From Aliiroseovarius sp. F47248L (GTDB lineage Bacteria > Pseudomonadota > Alphaproteobacteria > Rhodobacterales > Rhodobacteraceae): a stretch of DNA of 64,000 bases. The stretch is taken from assembly GCF_023016085.1 (NCBI RefSeq), contig NZ_JALKBF010000001.1, positions 2,294,001 through 2,358,000 of the forward strand. The letters run 5' to 3'. The position numbers and the translations under genes were made by a program. This document shows positions 8,266 through 15,608 of this stretch, one piece after another. The first letter of the stretch is position 1. Every line of letters starts with the position of its first letter. The notes below the pieces were generated by a model, which had not been told where the DNA came from, searched no databases, and saw only the letters and a list, made by a program, of their open reading frames with translations.

Positions 8266-9369
8266 ATGACCAACCCCTCCCTCCTTATTCTGCCCGGCGA
8301 TGGCATAGGCCCCGAAGTCATGGCCGAGGTCCGTAAGATCATCGGCTGGATCGGCGACAAGCGCGGTGTGACCTTCGACGTAAGCGAGGATCTTGTGGGC
8401 GGTGCAGCCTATGACAAGCATGGTGTCCCGTTGGCAGACCAGACCATGGCCAAGGCGCAAGAGGTCGATGCCGTCTTGCTGGGGGCTGTGGGTGGTCCGA
8501 AATACGACGAACTGGATTTTTCGGTGAAACCCGAACGTGGCCTTCTGCGACTGCGCAAAGAAATGGACCTGTATTCCAACCTGCGCCCGGCGCAGTGCTT
8601 TGATGCGCTGGCCGATTTTTCGTCGCTGAAGAAGGACATCGTGTCAGGTCTTGATATCATGATCGTGCGCGAACTGACTTCAGGTGTCTACTTCGGCGAA
8701 CCGCGTGGCATCTTCGAAGAAGGCAACGAGCGTGTTGGCATCAACACCCAGCGCTACACCGAAAGCGAGATCGAGCGCGGTGCGCGTTCAGCGTTCGAAC
8801 TGGCCATGAAGCGCGACAAGCGTCTGTGCTCAATGGAAAAAGCCAACGTGATGGAATCGGGTATCCTGTGGCGCGAGGTCGTGACCCGGGTGGGCAAAGA
8901 ATACCCTGAAGTCGCGCTGTCGCATATGTACGCCGACAATGGTGCCATGCAGCTTGTGCGTGCGCCCAAGCAGTTTGACGTGATCTATACCGACAACCTG
9001 TTTGGCGACATCCTGTCCGATTGTGCTGCCATGCTGACCGGTTCGCTGGGCATGTTGCCCTCGGCCTCTCTGGGGGCGCCGATGGCCAATGGACGCCCCA
9101 AGGCCCTTTACGAGCCCGTTCACGGCTCGGCCCCCGACATCGCAGGCGAAGGCAAGGCCAACCCTTGCGCCTGTATCCTCAGCTTTGCCATGGCTCTGCG
9201 CTACAGCTTCGACATGGGTGAAGAAGCCACGCGCTTGGAAACCGCTGTCGAGAAGGTGCTGGCCGATGGCATTCGCACCGGCGACCTGCTGAACGATGAA
9301 GGCGTGACGCCAGTGTCGACGTCGGCAATGGGTGATGCGATCATTACAGCGTTGGACGCCAGCCTCTGA
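8266..9369 (+). CDS. leuB: 3-isopropylmalate dehydrogenase
   Basis: A 367-residue NAD-dependent dehydrogenase that oxidises and decarboxylates 3-isopropylmalate to 2-oxoisocaproate in leucine synthesis. Visible hallmarks are [10 protein letters not shown] at the N-terminus, substrate-binding [16 protein letters not shown], and the metal/NAD region [12 protein letters not shown] with [12 protein letters not shown] and [12 protein letters not shown]. It ends in a strong terminator, so it is the last gene of the leucine group. Confidence 0.97.
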   Translation: MTNPSLLILPGDGIGPEVMAEVRKIIGWIGDKRGVTFDVSEDLVGGAAYDKHGVPLADQTMAKAQEVDAVLLGAVGGPKYDELDFSVKPERGLLRLRKEMDLYSNLRPAQCFDALADFSSLKKDIVSGLDIMIVRELTSGVYFGEPRGIFEEGNERVGINTQRYTESEIERGARSAFELAMKRDKRLCSMEKANVMESGILWREVVTRVGKEYPEVALSHMYADNGAMQLVRAPKQFDVIYTDNLFGDILSDCAAMLTGSLGMLPSASLGAPMANGRPKALYEPVHGSAPDIAGEGKANPCACILSFAMALRYSFDMGEEATRLETAVEKVLADGIRTGDLLNDEGVTPVSTSAMGDAIITALDASL

Positions 9370-9390
9370 TCTGACGCGACATTGCAACGG

Positions 9391-9424
9391 GCGGCCCGGC
9401 TTCTGCGTGGGCCGCTTTTCTTTT
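9391..9424 (+). terminator. Terminator after leuB
   Basis: A 7-bp stem GCGGCCC/GGGCCGC (9391-9397 and 9409-9415) is followed by TTTTCTTTT, 21 bases after the leuB stop. Confidence 0.85.
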
Positions 9425-9450
9425 GCACATTGCATACCCATATGATCTGC

Positions 9451-10035
9451 ATGTCAGACGTGATTTTGTATCAAGAACTACCGCGCGGACACGAAGCGGA
9501 CGCTGCTGCGCTTTACTGGGAAGCCTTTGGCGGCAAACTTGGAAAATTACTTGGGCCAGACGATAGGGGACGTCAGTTCTTTACAAAGACGGTCAATCCG
9601 GCGGCCGTGATCGCCGCAACCGACGGGGCTGGTCAGCTTTTGGGTATCGCAGCACACAAAGCCGGGACCCAAGGGTTCTCAACCGCCACAACTGCCGATC
9701 TGTTTCGCCACTATGGTTTGGGGTCACTTTGGCGGCTTATCCCACTTGCAGTGCTGGAAAGGTATGCCCCGAAAGGGACCTTGCAGATGGATGGGATCTG
9801 CGTGGCGGAAACCGCACGTGGACAGGGTGTTGGATCGGCTCTGTTTGACGCCCTTTTTGGTTATGCGCGACAGAATGGATTCACACATATCACGCTTGAC
9901 GTGATCGACACAAATCCCCGCGCCAAAGCGCTTTACGAGCGGCTTGGATTTATCGCAACGGACGAAGTAACAACCGGGCCATTGAGGCCGCTTCTGGGAT
10001 TCAACAGCGCCACCAAAATGGTCCTGGCCCTTTAA
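9451..10035 (+). CDS. GNAT-family N-acetyltransferase
   Basis: A 194-residue protein with the acetyl-CoA binding motif ARGQGVGSALF (the RxxGxG/A loop) and a following DVIDTNPRAKALYERLGF stretch typical of GNAT motifs A and B. Substrate unknown. The start at 9451 is just beyond the leuB terminator; an ATG at 9442 in the same frame is equally possible. The downstream neighbour is tRNA-Pro. Confidence 0.85.
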   Translation: MSDVILYQELPRGHEADAAALYWEAFGGKLGKLLGPDDRGRQFFTKTVNPAAVIAATDGAGQLLGIAAHKAGTQGFSTATTADLFRHYGLGSLWRLIPLAVLERYAPKGTLQMDGICVAETARGQGVGSALFDALFGYARQNGFTHITLDVIDTNPRAKALYERLGFIATDEVTTGPLRPLLGFNSATKMVLAL

Positions 10036-10093
10036 ACGCGGCAATTTGGGTCTTGCTCTTGCGCCCGGTTGAGGATATCCCGCGCGTCACGGT

Positions 10094-10170
10094 CGGGCTG
10101 TAGCGCAGCCTGGTAGCGCACCTGCTTCGGGAGCAGGGGGTCGGAGGTTCGAATCCTCTCAGCCCGACCA
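10094..10170 (+). tRNA. tRNA-Pro (anticodon CGG)
   Basis: A 77-nt cloverleaf with CCA encoded at the 3' end. The acceptor stem pairs CGGGCTG with CAGCCCG, discriminator A. The anticodon arm is CCTGC-TTCGGGA-GCAGG, giving anticodon CGG, and the T arm is GGAGG-TTCGAAT-CCTCT. It decodes CCG, a major proline codon in this GC-rich genome. Confidence 0.97.
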
Positions 10171-10252
10171 TTTTCTTAACCGATGTGGCATACAACTGAT
10201 CGAAACCACCCTGTCGTGGCTCGTGTCTGATCTGGTATTGGGTCAACTTACT

Positions 10253-10272
10253 ATATGTTGAAATAAACATAT
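10253..10272. repeat. AT-rich inverted repeat upstream of the PilP-like gene
   Basis: ATATGTT-N6-AACATAT is a perfect 7-bp inverted repeat, 168 bases before the start of the PilP-like gene and 82 bases after tRNA-Pro. Its size and AT content fit a dimeric repressor site. No regulator gene is adjacent. The remaining 270-base gap shows nothing else. Confidence 0.3.
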
Positions 10273-10440
10273 TTCTCAGGGTTTCGTTGTTAAGAGCAAC
10301 ACGTCTTTGTTTGCTTTCACGCAACAGTCCGTGCGAACAAGACGCTTTTATACCAGACAGTAACCGACCAACGTTGACAGGGTGGCCAGCCAAGCGCTTG
10401 ACTGGTGAGCGCGGAGTTTTTTAGTGAACAGGTTGGATTT

Positions 10441-11862
10441 ATGAAAGGGTCAAGATCACATCGGCTGGCATTGTCGATTGTATCGGTCCTGGTCATTATG
10501 GGCGGGCTGTTCGTGTCTTTGGCAATTTATGCATCTAAGATGATCTGGCCAGACCCGCTGACATATCAGCACGAGATTGCTTCGGTTGATTTGTCTCCGG
10601 ACGTCTTAGAGGCCGCAGACCAGCCCAATCCGGCATCCGCTTCAAAAGAGAAACAACCCAGTTCACACCTGCCGAATACAATCGCAACACTACGCAAGCC
10701 CAATACACCAGACACCGGTGGCGACACCCATCTGGTCATTTCATCTCTTGCGGCCAATGTTTCGGCACACCCGCCCTCGGCCCTGCTTGACCCGCACAGC
10801 TTTGGAACATCTTTGCGGTCAGATAATGATATATCCAACTTGCTCCCCAAACGCATTGCACAGGTAACTTCGACCGAGGCGAGTGACAAAAACGAAGGTG
10901 ATGCACCTGTTTCGGTCTACTCCATGGGGGCGCCAGTCACTGACACTCCACCTAACCCTGAAATCGGCGAGATCGCAAAACCACTGGCACCAATGGCTTC
11001 CCAAATGATTCAAGCTATGGAAGACGTAGAGTATCAAATGGATATGCAGATTGCTGCTTTGGCCCGCCCGATTGACATGCCTATCGTGCCTGCGCCGCCC
11101 ACCGAAGTATTTGCTTTGGCCAATACCACACCTCAGCCATTGGCCGAGACGGTATTCGCAATGGCCGAGCTGGACATCCGGCCCCAACGGGTTGACCATG
11201 TTGAGGTGCTCGCCGTGTCGCAATCGCTCAGCACGCCAGACCTTGTCGTCATCCCTGCCCCTGCGCCGGCAGCGATTGTCTACAGCGAACCTCGGCATAG
11301 CAAACCCTTGCCAATTGCCACACCAGCAATTCTGTTGGCCGCACGTTCTGACGATCTGAACCTTAGCCCACCAGAAGCCTCATCACGTGAAAGCTATGAT
11401 GATCTTGTTCATCATCTGGCGAAAGTTTTGGCAGCTACGCCGCTCCCCTTACCCGGTGCCGGTATCGATGTTCTTCAGCGATCCGCACCCATCACCTCTC
11501 CTCGGCCGCAAGAAAGATTGCGCCCTGACCCGGCCCTGCCTCCTGCCCCGGAACGGATCGCCGAACCGACGCAACCGTCAGCCGAACCAACGGTCGCTGT
11601 AGTCACGCCAGCATCCGCACCCGCCCCCACATCAATCAGGTCTGATGACGGCCGCAATCGATTGTCGATCATCGGCATTTACACCACAGATGCCGCTGCT
11701 TGGGCACTTTTAGAGATGAGCGATGGCCGCATTATTAAAGCCACCAAGGGTACTCGTTTTGACGGCCTTCGAGTGACGCGCATTGGAGGCGACAAGATCT
11801 GGATACGTGATGGTGGTATGGAGAAGGGTCTGACGACCGGTCAGGTTGTCGTGCTGGAGTAG
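10441..11862 (+). CDS. Membrane-anchored proline-rich protein with a PilP-like C-terminal domain
   Basis: A 473-residue protein with a cytoplasmic basic start (MKGSRSHR), one membrane segment (about 10-36), a long low-complexity Pro/Ala/Thr-rich periplasmic linker and a C-terminal domain of about 70 residues beginning at NRLSIIGIYTT. That domain resembles the beta-structured PilP/GspC-type domain (TDAAAWALLEMSDGRIIKATKGTRFDGLRVTRIGGDKIWI). Such domains link inner-membrane pilus or secretion parts to the secretin. No other pilus or type II genes are nearby. An in-frame GTG at 10405 is an alternative start. Confidence 0.6.
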   Translation: MKGSRSHRLALSIVSVLVIMGGLFVSLAIYASKMIWPDPLTYQHEIASVDLSPDVLEAADQPNPASASKEKQPSSHLPNTIATLRKPNTPDTGGDTHLVISSLAANVSAHPPSALLDPHSFGTSLRSDNDISNLLPKRIAQVTSTEASDKNEGDAPVSVYSMGAPVTDTPPNPEIGEIAKPLAPMASQMIQAMEDVEYQMDMQIAALARPIDMPIVPAPPTEVFALANTTPQPLAETVFAMAELDIRPQRVDHVEVLAVSQSLSTPDLVVIPAPAPAAIVYSEPRHSKPLPIATPAILLAARSDDLNLSPPEASSRESYDDLVHHLAKVLAATPLPLPGAGIDVLQRSAPITSPRPQERLRPDPALPPAPERIAEPTQPSAEPTVAVVTPASAPAPTSIRSDDGRNRLSIIGIYTTDAAAWALLEMSDGRIIKATKGTRFDGLRVTRIGGDKIWIRDGGMEKGLTTGQVVVLE

Positions 11863-11877
11863 CGGTTTCGTGAGTCA

Positions 11878-13725
11878 CTATTCTTCGTTACGCAAATAAT
11901 AGTCCATCCGTTCAGTCTGATATACCAGCGTGTAGTTTTTCATTTCTTCAACAAATCGCGGATCGGCTCTCATAAACGTCATCCAAGTGGCCGAATCTGC
12001 GGCTAAGCTGATAACAGCTCGGTCTGACACGATAAGATCAGGTTTGTGGTCGAGGATATCGTTCAGGTTGTCCGTTCGATTACGCTCTACGATGTCACGA
12101 AGTTCGGCACAAAGCTCGGCTTCTTTTGCGCAATCGGTTTCCACTAAACTCCTTAACGCACCGGGATACAGCCAATTCGCAGGATAACGGCTGGTCCAAT
12201 CGATCCCAAGGCGCAGAGCGACGGGCGCACCAGAATCTAACTGCATTGAATCAGACACTATACTGTCAATCGGCCCGAATTTCTGGGCAGCAAAGATCAC
12301 TTCATCGGTTAATGCGCTGACATATTTTCCGCGCTCATAAAGTACAGTTATCGACAGCGCGCAGGCTAATGAGGTCAGAGCGACACTCAGCGGGCGGGAC
12401 CGCGCATTGACCAACCACCATGCACCCGCCAACAACGAATAAATGATGAAAGGCACCAGTTGATAGCCAAAGCCGGTGCTTTGGACGAGAAACCCGAGCA
12501 GCGCCGAACCAGCAGCCAAGGTGAAGGTTGTATCGCCGGTATTCTGCCCTTTCCAACGAACAAGCGGCACCATTATTATCAAACCCAGCAGGATCGAAAT
12601 GAACGAGATGCGCAGGACGACCCAAAGGGGGTTTTTGTATGCCGCATAGACCTTTCCTGCCATCGGCACGATGTCCGTCAGGTATTCAGGATGCCATGCA
12701 ATAACCAGCCCGACATAGATCACGCCAATCGTGAGCATCAGCAGATAACGGGGATAAAGTATGGGCGCTAAGGAGCGACAGCGCCACATGTCCCGGATCA
12801 GAAACACGATCGGAAACAGCAGAAAAAATGGTTTGATGCAAATACCGATTGCAGCGAACGCGCTGCTGGCCAAAGAAGGTCCTTGCACCGGACGAACGAG
12901 ATACCACATCAACCACGGGGACAAAAACAACACCAGAAGATGTTCCCGCTGTGCAATATCGCTTGCTGCACCCAGAACATAAACCACTGCCATAAACGCG
13001 AAGAACAAGGTTCGGCGCAGTGGGCTGAGATCAGAAGCCCTCCGAAAGATTGCGCCCGACCATAACAAGCTGACGCCGTACAGTAGCGCTACAAAGAAGT
13101 ATTGCCCATTGGTGTCACTTATTCTTAGGCCGTCTGCGATCAGAATTGCCGGGATGGTCAGATAGAAATTCAGGGGGGGATTGACCTCGATCAGGTCAAT
13201 ATAAAGCTGTGCCCCATCAAGCATCTTGCGTGTCGCCACCAGATACCAAGCGGTGTCATGATTGATCGGCCAGTTCCAATAGACCATGATGAACAATGCC
13301 ATGCCGCAAATGACGATCAAAACCATCGGCCATGTTGGCAAGAACGGTGTGCCGCGATGCGAAAACACCCAAAACCGTAGCGCAAGAAAGGTTGCCAAAG
13401 GTACGATCACCGCAACCAACATCATCGCCAGATAGAAGCTGCCTGTAGTGAACGTGGCGATCAGCCACACGATAAAACTGCTGGTCGCCAGCCCGGTCAA
13501 AGATACGAAGACAAACTTGGGCAAATGCTGTTTGTGATCTGGCGCGGCCACAAATGTGAAGCTTGAATGGCCCAGATATGAGATTACGACCGATACACAG
13601 AAGCCACTGAAATTCGCCCACAGTTCCGGCGCGGAGAACAGCCTGTGTGCTGTGGTGGCCACGAAGACATGTGTGATTGTCGCCACACCGCCGACACCAA
13701 TGAATCGAAACAACTGAGCTAACAA
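11878..13725 (-). CDS. GtrA-like flippase domain fused to a GT-C type membrane glycosyltransferase
   Basis: A 615-residue polytopic protein. Residues 1-130 match the four-helix GtrA family (FIGVGGVATITHV, ISYLGHSSFTF, FLALRFWVF), thought to flip polyisoprenyl-linked sugars. The remainder has many membrane helices and an NHDTAWYLVATRKMLDG...LIEVNPPL segment, the acidic loop and PP motif typical of GT-39/ArnT-like transferases. It is the last gene of a three-gene minus-strand operon, 3 bases after the methyltransferase. Together the operon could build, flip and transfer one sugar onto an envelope glycan. The acceptor is unknown. Confidence 0.7.
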   Translation of the reverse strand: MLAQLFRFIGVGGVATITHVFVATTAHRLFSAPELWANFSGFCVSVVISYLGHSSFTFVAAPDHKQHLPKFVFVSLTGLATSSFIVWLIATFTTGSFYLAMMLVAVIVPLATFLALRFWVFSHRGTPFLPTWPMVLIVICGMALFIMVYWNWPINHDTAWYLVATRKMLDGAQLYIDLIEVNPPLNFYLTIPAILIADGLRISDTNGQYFFVALLYGVSLLWSGAIFRRASDLSPLRRTLFFAFMAVVYVLGAASDIAQREHLLVLFLSPWLMWYLVRPVQGPSLASSAFAAIGICIKPFFLLFPIVFLIRDMWRCRSLAPILYPRYLLMLTIGVIYVGLVIAWHPEYLTDIVPMAGKVYAAYKNPLWVVLRISFISILLGLIIMVPLVRWKGQNTGDTTFTLAAGSALLGFLVQSTGFGYQLVPFIIYSLLAGAWWLVNARSRPLSVALTSLACALSITVLYERGKYVSALTDEVIFAAQKFGPIDSIVSDSMQLDSGAPVALRLGIDWTSRYPANWLYPGALRSLVETDCAKEAELCAELRDIVERNRTDNLNDILDHKPDLIVSDRAVISLAADSATWMTFMRADPRFVEEMKNYTLVYQTERMDYYLRNEE

Positions 13726-13728
13726 AGG

Positions 13729-14457
13729 TCAGGCCTTTTCAAGAACGGCGCCAAGCGACAGTCCAATTGGCAGCGGTATGCGCCCCAGCACAAACTTTTC
13801 TGCCCCAAAGATCCGCCGCATCATCCCGTTCAGCCACTTTGGCGGCATGCTGTCATCAGGCGCATCACTACCGGTGAGTTTCTTGATCGCGCGTGCTGTG
13901 ATCGCAAGCGGAAACAGCAGCGTGTTGAAATAGCTGCTATAGGTTACTTTCAGGCCTGCCTGAGCCGCGACCGCGGCAAGGCTGGCACGAGTGTATCGGC
14001 GATAATGATGGTGGGCTTCATCATGGTTCGACCAGAGGAACGGAAAAGCAGGCACCGTGACCAGCAGTTTGCCACCCGGTCGCAATCGTTCCGAAAGCGC
14101 ACGCAGTGATGCAACATCAGGCTCGACATGCTCAAGCACATCAAAAAGCCCAATCAAATCATATGCCTGACCGTCAAACGGCACATCATCTGGCAAAGCG
14201 CCAAAAACAACATCCAAGTTAGATTTCTTGATTGCATCTGCGCGCGCAGTCTCATCAAATTCGAACCCGTCAACCGATCCAAATCTTTGCAGCAATGCCA
14301 AATTGCCGCCACTGCCGCAGCCGGCTTCCAAAATGCGTGCTTCTACCGGAAGGTTGGCGCGTCGTTGGATCAGTGTCTCGATCATGTCGCGACGTGCGAC
14401 AAACCACCAATGATGCGCCTCCAACTCATTCATACGCTCATAGACGTCACGATCCAT
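13729..14457 (-). CDS. Class I SAM-dependent methyltransferase
   Basis: A 242-residue methyltransferase with motif I ILEAGCGSGGNLALL, acidic DGFEFDE at motif II and DLIGLFDVLEHVEPD at motif IV, characteristic of the Methyltransf_11/UbiE-like group. A hydrophobic C-terminal stretch may lie against the membrane. The ATG at 14457 overlaps the glycosyltransferase stop by 11 bases, indicating translational coupling, and the GtrA fusion follows 3 bases later. It may methylate a glycan or a lipid-linked sugar, though this rests on context only. Confidence 0.8.
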   Translation of the reverse strand: MDRDVYERMNELEAHHWWFVARRDMIETLIQRRANLPVEARILEAGCGSGGNLALLQRFGSVDGFEFDETARADAIKKSNLDVVFGALPDDVPFDGQAYDLIGLFDVLEHVEPDVASLRALSERLRPGGKLLVTVPAFPFLWSNHDEAHHHYRRYTRASLAAVAAQAGLKVTYSSYFNTLLFPLAITARAIKKLTGSDAPDDSMPPKWLNGMMRRIFGAEKFVLGRIPLPIGLSLGAVLEKA

Positions 14458-15466
14458 GTTGTGTCCCTTCGGCGTTGTTTTGCGGAACATATGAGCGCAC
14501 GATATAAAGTGGGCGCTGTCGTACCTCGGTATAGATGCGACCGACATATTCCCCGATGATGCCCAGCGCGAACATATTCATACCGCCAAATGTCAAAATC
14601 AGAATGGCAGTTGAGGCATAACCGGGTGTGTCGACGCCAAGCAAAATGGTCCGAAAAAACAGGAAGGCGGAGTAGAGCAAGGACGCGATAGCCATCGACA
14701 GCCCAACATAGGTCCATATTCTCAGTGGCGTGGTGGAAGAGGCGAAAATCCCATCCAACGCCAGTTTCCATAACTTCCAATATGACCACTGGCTGTCGCC
14801 CTCGACGCGGGCGGGTCGATCATACTCGACCTCGGTCGTTTCAAACCCGACCCAACTAAAGATCGCCTTGTTAAAGCGCGACCGTTCGCCCATCGCACAG
14901 ATGGCATCCACCACTTCACGATCAAGAAGGCGAAAATCACCCACACCGCTTGGAATGGGGTAATCGGCCAGCGTGTTGAACAGGCGATAGAACAAACCAG
15001 CGCTGGTGCGCTTGGTCCAAGTATCTGCATCACGCCGTGCCCGACGGGCATTCACAACCTTGGCGCCTTCTTGCCAACGCTCGACCATTTTCGGGATTAC
15101 TTCGGGTGGGTCTTGTAAGTCTACGTCGATCGGGATGGCAGCATCACCACTTGCGTGGTTTAACCCTGCCGACAAGGCGGCTTCTTTACCAAAATTACGC
15201 GACAGACTGACCAATGAGATTTCTGGCCAGTTCGCGCGACAGGACAGGACCGTACGCTCAGTCGCGTCTCGGCTGCCGTCATTTACGAATAGATATTCAA
15301 CATCGAACCTATCGCGCAGCGGGTCCAACACATCGGCGGTGCGTTCCAGAAAGACACGAATGCTTTTTTCTTCGTTGAAGACAGGAATGATCAACGAGAT
15401 CAAGGGCCGGTCCCGTTCCTTCGGGCTGCTGTCATCCAGCAGCGTATCGCGGCTTGATCCTGCCAT
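14447..15466 (-). CDS. GtrB/DPM1-like family 2 glycosyltransferase
   Basis: A 339-residue protein with the GT-A start SLIIPVFNEEKSIRVF, the metal-binding pair in IPIDVDLQDPPEV (DxD-like), and two C-terminal membrane helices (about 235-260 and 270-300), the arrangement of polyisoprenyl-phosphate glycosyltransferases such as GtrB. It probably transfers a sugar from a nucleotide donor to undecaprenyl phosphate. It heads the operon with the methyltransferase and the GtrA/GT-C fusion. A long stem-loop directly precedes its start. Confidence 0.88.
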   Translation of the reverse strand: MAGSSRDTLLDDSSPKERDRPLISLIIPVFNEEKSIRVFLERTADVLDPLRDRFDVEYLFVNDGSRDATERTVLSCRANWPEISLVSLSRNFGKEAALSAGLNHASGDAAIPIDVDLQDPPEVIPKMVERWQEGAKVVNARRARRDADTWTKRTSAGLFYRLFNTLADYPIPSGVGDFRLLDREVVDAICAMGERSRFNKAIFSWVGFETTEVEYDRPARVEGDSQWSYWKLWKLALDGIFASSTTPLRIWTYVGLSMAIASLLYSAFLFFRTILLGVDTPGYASTAILILTFGGMNMFALGIIGEYVGRIYTEVRQRPLYIVRSYVPQNNAEGTQHGS

Positions 15467-15475
15467 ACATAAAAC

Positions 15476-15529
15476 GCCTCAAATAAGTGCCCAAAACCGC
15501 GCGGGCGGTGGGCCTAAACTATTTGAGGC
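15476..15529 (-). repeat. Nested 54-nt stem-loop between mdeB and the glycosyltransferase operon
   Basis: A perfect 10-bp inverted repeat (GCCTCAAATA at 15476-15485, TATTTGAGGC at 15520-15529) encloses a second hairpin: GCCC (15489-15492) with GGGC (15510-15513), and ACCGC (15496-15500) with GCGGT (15505-15509). On the minus strand it lies 80 bases after the mdeB stop and 10 bases before the glycosyltransferase ATG; GTTTT follows it, and the 3' arm carries a GAGG that could be the Shine-Dalgarno. It could be the mde terminator, a translational control stem, or both. Confidence 0.6.
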
Positions 15530-15608
15530 AGATTATGATAAGCCAGAGTCGCGTGGCAAGTCGCGCCAATGATTTAGTGTGCATTCGCTCACAAGCGCGG
15601 CGCTGACG

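Noticed and set aside
9370..9450. N-terminal extension of the GNAT gene from an ATG at 9382
   Set aside because: The extension would run through the leuB terminator hairpin; starts at 9442 or 9451 are more likely.
15450..15485. TGATCC at the start of the glycosyltransferase on the plus strand
   Set aside because: The hexamer 18 bases beyond is TCAAAT, there is no plus-strand gene downstream, and it lies in coding sequence.
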